Assembly (NCBI GenBank): GCA_947454735.1
Contig: CANGLK010000012.1
Location: forward strand, 1-39,459
Length of the DNA stretch: 39,459 bases
Direction of reading: 5' to 3'
DNA from: Candidatus Nanopelagicaceae bacterium
Lineage (GTDB): Bacteria; Actinomycetota; Actinomycetes; Nanopelagicales; Nanopelagicaceae
Under the pieces are notes generated by a model, which saw only the letters and a list, made by a program, of their open reading frames with translations, was not told the DNA's origin and did not search any database. Below are positions 19,587 through 27,094 of the stretch, in pieces; the first letter of the stretch is position 1, and every line of letters begins with the position of its first letter. The translations under genes were made by a program, and so were the position numbers.

Positions 19587-20437
19587 GCTACTACAAGGAG
19601 CACGGAGAGCAAGGTCAAATAAGTAATAGACCAGTGGAAGATTCCGCCAGCGACCTTATTGTAATTATCTGAATTCTCTTTCAGCGCAAAGAGCTGAAAG
19701 GTAAAGACTGCACCGAGTGCAACAGTTGCCATCAAAGTCCAGACTGGTAATTTAGCTAATTGAATGAGCGCAGTGGAAGAAATAACCATTGCAATCGTGT
19801 GGAACCACATCTGGCTAATCACATTGGAACGTGATGCAACAGATGGAAGCATAGGAATTCCTGCCGCTGAATAATCATCTTTATATTTAATCGCAAGCGC
19901 CCAGAAATGCGGCGGGGTCCAGAAGAAGATCACCATAAAGAATGCGACTGGCACAAGCGTCAACGAATTTGTGACTGCAGCCCATCCGATAAGGACAGGC
20001 ATGCATCCCGCAGCTCCACCCCAGACAATGTTCTGCGATGTATTTGGCTTCAGTGCAATCGTGTAGATGATGACGTAATAAGCAATTGCAATTGCAGTAA
20101 GTATCGTTGCAAGAACGGTCGTGAATGCATAAAAGATAACGAGAGAGAGGGCGCCAATTGCGGCTGCAAAAACAGTGGCTTGCAATCGTGATACTGCACC
20201 AGTCACAAGGGGGCGCTTTGATGTGCGCTTCATCAACTTGTCGCGCTCAGATTCGATCACCATATTAAAAGCATTGGCCGATCCCGCTGCCAAAGTTCCG
20301 CCGATGAGAGTCCAGGCAAGGAGTGAGAGTGATGGGAATCCCCGCTGAGCGAGGACCACCGCCGGCACTGTTGTAATGACCAATAGCTCTACCACCCGGA
20401 GCTTCATGAGGTCTATATAGGCGCGGATGGTCGACAC
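19568..20437 (-). CDS. ctaB: Protoheme IX farnesyltransferase (heme O synthase)
   Basis: The 289-residue UbiA-family prenyltransferase has about eight or nine hydrophobic segments. The first prenyl-diphosphate motif reads NMVIESERDKLMKRTSKRPL; the usual form is N..xDRDID..M.RT, so two Asp positions are Glu here and only one Asp is kept. The second motif, ALKPNTSQNIVWGGAAGC, and WTPPHFWALAIKYKDDY are typical of CtaB/CyoE. It attaches farnesyl to heme B for cytochrome aa3 oxidase. It starts with GTG preceded by a leaderless-type promoter. In mycobacteria ctaB stands divergent from tkt; here the divergent gene is a small anchored protein. Confidence 0.95.
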   Translation of the reverse strand: MSTIRAYIDLMKLRVVELLVITTVPAVVLAQRGFPSLSLLAWTLIGGTLAAGSANAFNMVIESERDKLMKRTSKRPLVTGAVSRLQATVFAAAIGALSLVIFYAFTTVLATILTAIAIAYYVIIYTIALKPNTSQNIVWGGAAGCMPVLIGWAAVTNSLTLVPVAFFMVIFFWTPPHFWALAIKYKDDYSAAGIPMLPSVASRSNVISQMWFHTIAMVISSTALIQLAKLPVWTLMATVALGAVFTFQLFALKENSDNYNKVAGGIFHWSITYLTLLSVLLVVAQLVSA

Positions 20438-20449
20438 ACGCGTAGCCTA
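20438..20449 (-). promoter_or_regulatory. Leaderless-type promoter of ctaB
   Basis: TAGGCT (20449-20444, minus strand) lies 6 bases before the GTG start at 20437. There is no Shine-Dalgarno sequence. Confidence 0.5.
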
Positions 20450-20548
20450 TTACGCGATTGGCAAGGTAATTCACGATACTTCCCAGAGCTTTCACAGCCT
20501 CTGCCCTTACTTTTATCCCATAGCAGGTCAAGAGCGAGAGGAAGAACC

Positions 20549-20989
20549 ATGACTGAAGAGATGAAGAGGCCCGAGTGGTTCGAGCTCACCGATGGTGATG
20601 CTGAATCTGCAAAGGTGGCTAAGGTCAATAAGAAACTTCCTATCGCCGCAGTTCTGATCACTGGCGCTGTGATCGCAACAGGCGCCTTCTTTGCAAGCGC
20701 TTCAGAGAATCAGGCTAGCGCCGAAGGAGTAACTCAGAGTTCTGCATCTACAAGCCCGTCAGCGGGTACTTCAACAAGTACTGCTGGCAACGCAACAACA
20801 ACACAGCCGTCAGCACCGGCAGCGCCAAGCGCCACTCAAGCGCCAAGTATTCAAGATCCAACACAAGGTGGAATCTCTGCACCTGGCAATCACCGCGAAG
20901 ATGACGGTGGTGAACATCAATCAGGTGAAGGAAGAGGACACGGCGGAGAACGTGGTGGCAATCATGAAGGACACGAAAACCGCGATTAG
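20549..20989 (+). CDS. Small membrane-anchored, Ser/Thr/Pro-rich protein with His/Gly/Glu-rich tail
   Basis: This 146-residue protein is of unknown function. A charged cytoplasmic N-terminus (1-29) precedes one hydrophobic segment (about 30-50), so it is probably anchored with the C-terminus outside. Residues 55-110 are almost entirely Ser, Thr, Ala, Pro, Gly and Gln, as in flexible linkers. Residues 112-146 are rich in Gly, His, Glu and Asp and contain five His, a composition seen in metal-binding tails. The start is supported by GAGGAAG just upstream. It is divergent from ctaB, and its last bases overlap the end of dacB. A link to metal handling is only a composition-based guess. Confidence 0.72.
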   Translation: MTEEMKRPEWFELTDGDAESAKVAKVNKKLPIAAVLITGAVIATGAFFASASENQASAEGVTQSSASTSPSAGTSTSTAGNATTTQPSAPAAPSATQAPSIQDPTQGGISAPGNHREDDGGEHQSGEGRGHGGERGGNHEGHENRD

Positions 20990-22206
20990 CGTGTAACAGT
21001 GCTCGAATCGCTTGAAGGAGCGGTGAGAGCGAGTACAGGCAGAAGAGAAATATTGAGTTGGGGCAATAGTGGAGTAGCAATCTTTCCTAAGATTCTATCT
21101 ACTGTTGCCCTTACCTTTTTCGTCACCGAGTAACTCTTACTATGTCGATCTGCGATGATCACGAAAATATATTGGTGATCGCCAGATTCAACATAGCCAG
21201 CAAGATTTGTTGTTCCGTTGAGAGTGCCAGTCTTTGCTCGCACCAAGCCAACTGCGGTTGGCGCTGTTTCGATAAAGCGATGTTGCAAGGTGCCAGAGAC
21301 TCCTCCAACCGGTAATCCATTGATTAACGGTAAGAATTTTGGATCGTGGTAAATCACCATTAATAGCTGCGAGATCTGCTTTGCAGTAACGCGATTCTCC
21401 TTCGACAAGCCGCTTGCATCTTTAATGACAAGGCTTGAGGTCGTAATTCCCATATCTGTGAGCATCTGAGAAAAAGTGAGGGCGACTCCACTGTCATCGA
21501 GTGTATTTCCAGCTGCTGCCGAAGCTAAGCGAGCAATGCGCTCTGCAAGGAGATTATCGCTCCAGGTAAGCGTCCAATCCAAGATCTTCTCTAGGGTCGG
21601 GGATGTTGACGTCAGGATGTGGCCACTTGATTTCGCGCTTGCATCGCTATGAGTTACCCGTTTCAAGGTTATGGAGAGATGGTGATCCTTGAGAAACTGT
21701 GAAAAGTGAGCAACGTCCTGGGCATAGAGATCACTGTAATAAATCGTAGTGTTCTTCGTTGAACCCGAGTTCACTGCTTTGATTGCACTCAGCGCATTAA
21801 ATTCGATTCGCTCTAGAGATGTACGACCCATCTTCCTTGCAACTTTATCGTCGTAACTCATCCATGGATCTAATGAACCTTGAACAACGACAGATTTGCT
21901 ATCTACCCCTGTCCATACTGAAGTGGTAAATGATTCCGATGGCGAGAGGTATGTATAGGCAGCAGCTGCAGAGAATAACTTGATTACCGACGCTGGCTTG
22001 CGCGGGGATGCCGAATTCGACTCAAAGACAACTTCGCCAGTAACCTCATCGAGAACAATCACAGATGGGTCAGCAAGAGTCGGTGTAGATGTCAGCTGTG
22101 AAAAAGCAGATGAAATTGCAACCGAGTCTGCAGCGGTTGCAGAATTTTGTGAGACGAGAAGTAGCCCTGCAAGCAGGCATAGGAAAACTGAACTTCTCTG
22201 ACGCAC
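20986..22206 (-). CDS. dacB: D-alanyl-D-alanine carboxypeptidase/endopeptidase, PBP4 family (S13)
   Basis: The 406-residue protein has a signal peptide (about 1-26). The three penicillin-binding motifs are present: SxxK as SVIK (73-76), SxN as SDN (216-218), and KTG (325-327). The insert between the first two motifs matches the S13 family. It trims or cleaves peptidoglycan stem peptides outside the membrane. It starts with GTG, 9 bases after the stop of an upstream membrane-protein gene. Instead of a Shine-Dalgarno sequence there is a TAGTTT hexamer 6 bases before the start. The 3' end overlaps the small anchored-protein gene by 4 bases. Confidence 0.93.
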   Translation of the reverse strand: MRQRSSVFLCLLAGLLLVSQNSATAADSVAISSAFSQLTSTPTLADPSVIVLDEVTGEVVFESNSASPRKPASVIKLFSAAAAYTYLSPSESFTTSVWTGVDSKSVVVQGSLDPWMSYDDKVARKMGRTSLERIEFNALSAIKAVNSGSTKNTTIYYSDLYAQDVAHFSQFLKDHHLSITLKRVTHSDASAKSSGHILTSTSPTLEKILDWTLTWSDNLLAERIARLASAAAGNTLDDSGVALTFSQMLTDMGITTSSLVIKDASGLSKENRVTAKQISQLLMVIYHDPKFLPLINGLPVGGVSGTLQHRFIETAPTAVGLVRAKTGTLNGTTNLAGYVESGDHQYIFVIIADRHSKSYSVTKKVRATVDRILGKIATPLLPQLNISLLPVLALTAPSSDSSTVTR

Positions 22207-22218
22207 GATGAAAAACTA
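22207..22218 (-). promoter_or_regulatory. Possible leaderless-type promoter of dacB
   Basis: TAGTTT (22218-22213, minus strand) lies 6 bases before the GTG at 22206. Its TAG doubles as the stop codon of the upstream gene, so the match could be partly fortuitous. Confidence 0.4.
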
Positions 22219-22563
22219 GATAGCGACGGCGATGATGATATTAAGAACAGTAAGTCCAAGCATTGTTGCCCAGACCCATGTGCTCAACGTTGCCTTCTTC
22301 ACATTTGTGTAGGCAAGGGTGAGAATCACTGATAAGACAAGAGCCTTCACGCCAAACTTTGCATGGTTGAGAGCTTCATCTGGATTCACTTGCTTCCAGA
22401 TACTTGTCATAACAATTCCTGCGATGAGCGCTGTAAGGCCTGCGTGGATAACACCAGGGTTGAGTTTTCGTGGGCTCTTCTGAACTTGGCTCAAGAGAAG
22501 TCCAAGGATTCCAAGGATGCTGAGAATGTGAATGCCGAGTGCGATATTAAATAACGTCTTCAT
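22216..22563 (-). CDS. Small multi-pass membrane protein of unknown function
   Basis: The 115-residue protein has about four hydrophobic segments. The frame stays open upstream to 22683, but the ATG at 22563 is chosen. From it the protein starts with a clean membrane segment (MKTLFNIALGIHILSILGI), and the extra 40 residues would be charged and would overlap the divergent methyltransferase gene. A TAAACT hexamer 7 bases upstream supports this start. A GGxxA-rich loop, LNPGVIHAGLTALIAGIV, lies after the first segment. I do not recognise the family. It precedes dacB by 9 bases, so a cell-envelope role is possible but unproven. Confidence 0.7.
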   Translation of the reverse strand: MKTLFNIALGIHILSILGILGLLLSQVQKSPRKLNPGVIHAGLTALIAGIVMTSIWKQVNPDEALNHAKFGVKALVLSVILTLAYTNVKKATLSTWVWATMLGLTVLNIIIAVAI

Positions 22564-22586
22564 GTGCACTAGTTTAGAGTGCGACC
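22564..22586. promoter_or_regulatory. Overlapping divergent leaderless-type promoters with inverted repeat
   Basis: The two divergent genes are only 23 bases apart. On the plus strand TAGAGT (22575-22580) is 6 bases before the methyltransferase ATG. On the minus strand TAAACT (22576-22571) is 7 bases before the membrane-protein ATG. The hexamers overlap by two bases. The inverted repeat GCACT-N7-AGTGC (22566-22570 and 22578-22582) frames both and could be an operator. Confidence 0.55.
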
Positions 22587-23237
22587 ATGGAAATAAAGAC
22601 CCCAGCAGAGATCGGCCCCGGTGAATTCTTTCCCGTCGTAGGCGTGGGTCCTCATCCAGAGCCATGGCCGATAGGTGAGGCATACGACCCAGAGCTCCTT
22701 GCCAATGGCGACCGTCGAAATGTCTTAGATCATTACCGCTACTGGAGCGTTGCTGCGATTGTCGCCGACCTCAATACCAAACGCCATAAGTTGCAGATTG
22801 CAATCGAGAATTGGCAACATGACCTCAATATTGGATCTGTCGTCCGCACCGCCAACGCCTTCAATGTCAGCGCAGTACACATCATCGGAAAACGAGATTG
22901 GAATAAGCGCGGAGCGATGGTGACAGATCGCTATCTCACTGTGATTCATCATCCAACAGTTGCTGACTTTGCTACCTGGTGCGCAGAGAACTCACTACCA
23001 ATTATCGGAATCGATAACGTTCCAACATCACGTAATTTGGAAGGCTCTGAAGTTCCAGAGAGTTGTGTACTTCTCTTTGGGCAAGAGGGTGCGGGTATGT
23101 CAGATGAAGCGATTGAGATTTGCAGCGTCCTCTATGCAATAGAGCAGTACGGATCAACTCGTTCTATGAATGCATCTGCAGCTGCTGCAATTGCCATGTA
23201 TCACTGGGCTTTGCAGCACCTTCCGCGCAAGAGTTAG
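22587..23237 (+). CDS. TrmH/SpoU family RNA 2'-O-methyltransferase
   Basis: The 216-residue SPOUT-class enzyme has motif 1 as NIGSVVRTAN (about 77-86), motif 2 as LLFGQEGAGMSDEAIE and motif 3 as YGSTRSMNASAAAAIAMY. Together they form the knot that binds S-adenosylmethionine. An N-terminal extension of about 65 residues is present. It most likely methylates a ribose in tRNA or rRNA; the exact target cannot be read from sequence. The gene is monocistronic, with a leaderless-type promoter, and its stop codon overlaps the stop of the convergent TPR gene (TTAG). Confidence 0.9.
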   Translation: MEIKTPAEIGPGEFFPVVGVGPHPEPWPIGEAYDPELLANGDRRNVLDHYRYWSVAAIVADLNTKRHKLQIAIENWQHDLNIGSVVRTANAFNVSAVHIIGKRDWNKRGAMVTDRYLTVIHHPTVADFATWCAENSLPIIGIDNVPTSRNLEGSEVPESCVLLFGQEGAGMSDEAIEICSVLYAIEQYGSTRSMNASAAAAIAMYHWALQHLPRKS

Positions 23238-24163
23238 CCGAGAGCTTCTCTCACAGAAGCTAGGCGACGATCAATCTCATCTGCCTCACTGATACGGCCA
23301 AGTTGGCGCATGACGCTAGATATCTTCGTTTCGATCTCAATAATGAATTCAAAGTCTTTAGCGTCTTCCTCGGCAGCAATTTGCAGTACGCCATCGAGCG
23401 TAGAGAGGCCATCCTCAAATTTTCCTAGCAAGATTTCAGCGCGTCCAAACTCGTAGAGCGCAAAGGTTTCGCGGCGATGATCATGCCCAGTCTCAAAGAC
23501 ATCGACAGCCTTACGAGCAGCTTCTAGCGCCTTCTCGCCATCTCCGAGTTCGTTATAGCAAGAGGCAATCTTCTGATCACATCGCGCAACGTGAATGACT
23601 TCCTTCTCTGTTTTGAATGTTGCTCGTGCCTCTTGGAAACAGATGATTGCTTCTTGGTAATTTTTAAGTTCGCGTTGAGCGCATCCAATGAGATGCATAT
23701 CGTTTGCGGCGTTGATGTTATTTCCATCGACGAGGTGCTCTTGTGCACACTCGTACATAATTTCAATAACCTTTTCATAATTCTTCGATGAATACCACCA
23801 CTCGCCCAAGGTGCATGCGAGCTCTAAAGCGATTGGAGATTTATTCTCACGTAAGAGTTCAACTGCCTTAGACATTGCAGTTGCAGCCTCATCCATTCGC
23901 TTTAATTGATTGAGGTTGTACCCAATCGCAGAATAGGCCTGAGCAAGTCCCTCATTAGAGACACCAGCTCCAAGTTCTGAGTAGATGTCGCGAGCGGTCT
24001 CAGCGAGCGCCAAAGCTTCGTCATATTGTCCACGTGCAAAGATGCGAGCACTCAGTTCGTAATATGTATCAGCGCGTTCTTCACCGGTGACTTCAGGGAT
24101 ACGATCCCAGAGCATCTCTTCCGTCAGGATCTCATCGCCAGAATCACGATCTTCATTGCTCAT
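23234..24163 (-). CDS. Tetratricopeptide-repeat protein of unknown function
   Basis: This 309-residue cytoplasmic protein has no signal peptide or membrane segment. About six TPR-like helix pairs run from residue 28 to the end, for example ARGQYDEALALAETARDIY, QLKRMDEAATAMSKAVELL, ELKNYQEAIICFQEARATF and ELGDGEKALEAARKAVDVF. The N-terminal 25 residues are acidic. TPR arrays bind other proteins; the partner is not apparent from the neighbours. A GGGAGAGG lies upstream of the ATG. It stands divergent from the NicO transporter across 170 bases. Confidence 0.85.
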   Translation of the reverse strand: MSNEDRDSGDEILTEEMLWDRIPEVTGEERADTYYELSARIFARGQYDEALALAETARDIYSELGAGVSNEGLAQAYSAIGYNLNQLKRMDEAATAMSKAVELLRENKSPIALELACTLGEWWYSSKNYEKVIEIMYECAQEHLVDGNNINAANDMHLIGCAQRELKNYQEAIICFQEARATFKTEKEVIHVARCDQKIASCYNELGDGEKALEAARKAVDVFETGHDHRRETFALYEFGRAEILLGKFEDGLSTLDGVLQIAAEEDAKDFEFIIEIETKISSVMRQLGRISEADEIDRRLASVREALG

Positions 24164-24298
24164 GGCTGCCCCTCTCCCGACCCTTGCTCTCTATTTCCGC
24201 GCACTCTAGACCCAAGGAGCCTCTCTCCGCCCCTATTTCCAAGAGGTTGACCGGTCCCTCGAGTGGCGAGGATGGCGCTCACCCCTTACCCTTCTACT

Positions 24299-24313
24299 TG
24301 CAAATGATTTGCA
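24299..24313. promoter_or_regulatory. Perfect 7-1-7 palindrome, candidate Nur/Zur-type metal-regulator operator
   Basis: TGCAAAT-G-ATTTGCA ends 20 bases before the ATG of the NicO-family transporter. Read as TTGCAA-N5-TTGCAT (24298-24314), it nearly equals the Nur box as I remember it from Streptomyces (tTGCaa-N5-ttGCAA). The AATGATT centre also resembles actinobacterial Zur boxes. The site would overlap the promoter or 5' leader. The rest of the 170-base region holds a small CCTCG/CGAGG hairpin (24257-24271) and no recognisable cobalamin riboswitch. Confidence 0.6.
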
Positions 24314-24333
24314 TCTAGCGCTTGGAGAGAGCG

Positions 24334-25476
24334 ATGAGCCAGAAGGCAACGCTGAAAGAGCACCTCAAATTTAGCCGTGAGGAGCTCCCTGCCCTCTTTA
24401 CAGTCCTCGGCACCGTCATCTTCCTCCATGTACTCGGGTGGGGCCTCTTCATCCATTACAACTCAGATCCTCAGTACCACTCCCTCGTCGACGGCAAGGG
24501 TGCGCTGATCTATGCAGGTGCGGGTGCACTTGCATACTCATTCGGTCTTCGCCACGCCTTCGATGCCGATCACATCTCAGCAATCGATGACTCAACTCGC
24601 ATTATGTTGGCAAAGGGTAAGAAGCCACTCGGTGTTGGTCTCTTCTTCTCGCTAGGCCACTCCACAATTGTTCTTTCGCTCTCTATTGCAATCGCATTCG
24701 CAGCAAAGACTGCAATTAAGTTTCAGAAGAACTATGCAGAGACCGGCGCAATTATTGGCGCATCTGTCTCAGGCTTCTTCCTCTATCTCGTGGGAATTCT
24801 CAATCTCGTCATCCTTGTTGGAGTCCTCAAGGTCTGGAAGAAAGCTAAGAGCGGCCAGTTCTCTCACGAGCACCTCAATGAACTTCTCAACGAGCGCGGA
24901 CTCATGAAGCGCGTCTTCCGTGGCTTCTTCAAGAAGGGCTTCGATCACTCGTGGCAGCTCTACCCAGTCGGAGTTCTCTTCGGTCTTGGCTTTGATACTG
25001 CAACTGAAGTTGCACTACTCGCGCTATCTGCAACTACCGCAGTCGGTGCTGTTGGCGGAACTCTTCCGCCACTCGCAATTATCGCCCTGCCCATTATCTT
25101 TGCCGCAGGAATGTCGATGATGGATGCCCTGGATGGAATTTTTATGACAAAGGCTTACTCATGGGCCTTTACATCACCGTTACGTAAGATTTATTACAAC
25201 ATCACAACAACAGGTCTATCAATCTTCGTTGCACTTGTAATTGGAACAATTCAACTAGTTGGAGTTCTCGCAGATAAGACAAATATCGAGAATTACCAGC
25301 CATTTACAGTGATTGCATCAATCAAATTAAGTGGAATTGGATATTGGATTGTCGCCTCATTCATCCTTGCATGGATTTTCTCTATTGTGGTCTGGAAGGT
25401 CGGACGTTACGAAGAGCGTTTCTCATCAGGAATCGTTGAGACTGAACATATCCACCAAGAACTTAAGGTCGAGTAA
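24334..25476 (+). CDS. NicO/HoxN-family nickel/cobalt transporter
   Basis: The 380-residue membrane protein has about seven or eight hydrophobic segments. The family signature RHAFDADHISAIDD (73-86) contains the HX4DH motif essential for metal transport. FSLGHSTIVL and LGFDTATEVALL follow as expected for NiCoT permeases. The start is the ATG at 24334, preceded by GGAGAG (24324-24329). A TTG at 24322 is in frame but sits on the Shine-Dalgarno sequence. The specific metal (nickel, cobalt, or another divalent ion) cannot be read from sequence, and no nickel enzyme is encoded in the window. The palindrome upstream suggests metal-dependent repression. The 3' end overlaps the EamA gene by 14 bases. 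Confidence 0.93.
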   Translation: MSQKATLKEHLKFSREELPALFTVLGTVIFLHVLGWGLFIHYNSDPQYHSLVDGKGALIYAGAGALAYSFGLRHAFDADHISAIDDSTRIMLAKGKKPLGVGLFFSLGHSTIVLSLSIAIAFAAKTAIKFQKNYAETGAIIGASVSGFFLYLVGILNLVILVGVLKVWKKAKSGQFSHEHLNELLNERGLMKRVFRGFFKKGFDHSWQLYPVGVLFGLGFDTATEVALLALSATTAVGAVGGTLPPLAIIALPIIFAAGMSMMDALDGIFMTKAYSWAFTSPLRKIYYNITTTGLSIFVALVIGTIQLVGVLADKTNIENYQPFTVIASIKLSGIGYWIVASFILAWIFSIVVWKVGRYEERFSSGIVETEHIHQELKVE

Positions 25477-26353
25477 GACGAATCCGTTCTTGAGCAATCG
25501 CTGCACCTAGCAGCACGACAAGAGCACCTACAGGTTCATTCCAGGTGACCTTCTCGCCTAGGAAGATGATGCCGACTATTACCGCAACAACCGGGGTGAG
25601 ATACGTGACGCTACTTGCAATTGCGCTTCCTGCTATCTGCATCACCTTAAAGTTCCATAAATAGGCAAAGCCACTACCAAAGACACCGAGTGCAATCATT
25701 GAGAGCACTGGCCCAACTCTGTAGTTATCCTTTGCAATCCCATCGATGAGATAGAGCGGCAAGAGGGTGAAGCTTGCAAGAATTAGTTGCTGGGAAACGA
25801 TCGCTTCAGTGCGAAGGCCCAGTGGCAAGACGAAGCGTCGTGTGTATGGAAATGAGAATCCGTAACATGTCACTGCGAGCAAAAGTATTCCAATGGCCCA
25901 CCAAGGGTTATCGCCTAAGCCATTCCAAGCGCCAAGGACAACAAGCACTCCAGTAAAACCAAGTAGCAGACCAACTATCTGAGCGAACTTTGGTCTCTCT
26001 TCACGGTTGACTAACAAAATAGCCATAAGGGTCATAAGCGGTGTCACAGCGTTAATGATTCCCGCCAGGATTGAAGTTACTTTCGTCTCCGCAAGTGCGA
26101 AGAAGATTCCAGGAAATACATTGAGCAAGAGCGAGACAATCCAGATATGAAAGAGCGCCTTCTTGCCGCGTGGTAGATCAATCTTCTTAATCTTTGCAAA
26201 GGTATAGAGTGTCAGCGCTCCCAATGCACAGCGAATAAATGCGACCCCAATCGGTGTGAGGAATTCGAGGCCGCCTTTAATAAAGATAAATGAACAGCCC
26301 CAGATAAATCCAACGATGAGGTAGAGCGGTAGCCACGAACCAGATTTCTTCAC
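25463..26353 (-). CDS. EamA/DMT-superfamily transporter
   Basis: This 296-residue protein has ten predicted membrane segments arranged as two EamA repeats of about 140 residues. It contains GFIWGCSFIFIKGGLEFLTP at the start and SSVTYLTPVVAVIVGIIFLGE in the second half, both typical of RhaT/YdcZ-like exporters. It probably moves amino acids or small metabolites; the substrate is unknown. It starts with GTG, 16 bases after the LuxR stop, with a leaderless-type promoter within that gap. It overlaps the convergent metal transporter gene by 14 bases. Confidence 0.9.
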   Translation of the reverse strand: MKKSGSWLPLYLIVGFIWGCSFIFIKGGLEFLTPIGVAFIRCALGALTLYTFAKIKKIDLPRGKKALFHIWIVSLLLNVFPGIFFALAETKVTSILAGIINAVTPLMTLMAILLVNREERPKFAQIVGLLLGFTGVLVVLGAWNGLGDNPWWAIGILLLAVTCYGFSFPYTRRFVLPLGLRTEAIVSQQLILASFTLLPLYLIDGIAKDNYRVGPVLSMIALGVFGSGFAYLWNFKVMQIAGSAIASSVTYLTPVVAVIVGIIFLGEKVTWNEPVGALVVLLGAAIAQERIRLTRP

Positions 26354-26365
26354 CTGGCGAGGTTA
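26354..26365 (-). promoter_or_regulatory. Leaderless-type promoter of the EamA gene
   Basis: TAACCT (26365-26360, minus strand) is 6 bases before the GTG at 26353. There is no Shine-Dalgarno sequence. Confidence 0.5.
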
Positions 26366-26369
26366 CTAG

Positions 26370-27038
26370 TTAAATAAGTGAAAGTGCGAGAGCCTTCTTA
26401 GCTGCCTCTTTGCGATCGCTCACTGCAAGTGCCTGATAGATGCGCATTGTTTCGTGTCGGATAGTAGAGACACTAAAACCAAGTTCAGTTGCAAGTTCAT
26501 GGTTTGTCTTGCCTTCAACCATTCCACCAAGAATCGAGAGCTGACGTGGAGTGAGGTGATCTGCGCCGGTATCTTCGCGAGCTGATGTCGAAGCTCCACG
26601 TTGACCATCGTGATTGAGAGATAGGTAGAGTGAAAGTGGTACTGCATAATCAAGAACAACTTCTTCGACTCGAGTTATATCTTCAACTGGCTTTGAGAAA
26701 CGCACAGCAAGGTGGCCTTGAATCGCACCACGGTGGCGAAGTTGGTACATCAATAACTTCTTATCACTAGACCAGTGGTCTGAATTTCTACCAAGGGCGA
26801 TATCTGCCGCGTCATGGACCCATGATCGCCATTCACTGCTGGTGAAGGTCTCTCCTTTGCGACCATCTTCAAATCCATATTCACCGGCGAAGGTGAGGCT
26901 GTCATCAGGGTTGAGAAGACCGATTCGCGCACAGCAAGCTCCGAGCGCTGCGAGGTGATCGAGTACCAGGGCGCGCGAAATCTCATCGGGAGTAGGGTGA
27001 TAACTCAGCCACTCGATAAAGCTTCTAATCTCGTTCAT
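26370..27038 (-). CDS. LuxR-family transcriptional regulator with GAF-like sensor domain
   Basis: From the ATG at 27038 the protein has 222 residues. Residues 1-140 look like a GAF-type domain (alternating strands, for example CARIGLLNPDDSLTFAGEYGF). A hydrophilic linker follows, then a C-terminal LuxR helix-turn-helix: LTPRQLSILGGMVEGKTNHELATELGFSVSTIRHETMRIY-type residues at about 161-200. The frame is open to an ATG at 27107, but AGAGGG lies 8 bases before the 27038 ATG, and the upstream ATG falls inside a palindrome, so the shorter form is preferred. No phospho-acceptor receiver domain is present. The ligand is unknown. The region upstream contains a striking repeat array that may be its own operator. 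Confidence 0.88.
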   Translation of the reverse strand: MNEIRSFIEWLSYHPTPDEISRALVLDHLAALGACCARIGLLNPDDSLTFAGEYGFEDGRKGETFTSSEWRSWVHDAADIALGRNSDHWSSDKKLLMYQLRHRGAIQGHLAVRFSKPVEDITRVEEVVLDYAVPLSLYLSLNHDGQRGASTSAREDTGADHLTPRQLSILGGMVEGKTNHELATELGFSVSTIRHETMRIYQALAVSDRKEAAKKALALSLI

Positions 27039-27094
27039 TCTCAGTACCCTCTCAGATTGCTCTGACATGGATACCGTAGGGAATGCCCTGTTTT

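Noticed and set aside
22564-22683. 40-codon N-terminal extension of the small membrane protein preceding dacB
   Set aside because: It would be charged, overlap the divergent methyltransferase gene and lack a start signal; the ATG at 22563 gives a clean membrane protein with a -10 hexamer upstream.
24322-24333. TTG start for the NicO transporter
   Set aside because: The TTG overlaps the GGAGAG Shine-Dalgarno sequence of the ATG at 24334.
24164-24333. Cobalamin riboswitch in the leader of the metal transporter
   Set aside because: The region is only 170 bases, shared with a divergent gene, and no B12-box-like segment was recognised; only a 5-bp hairpin and the 15-base palindrome are visible.
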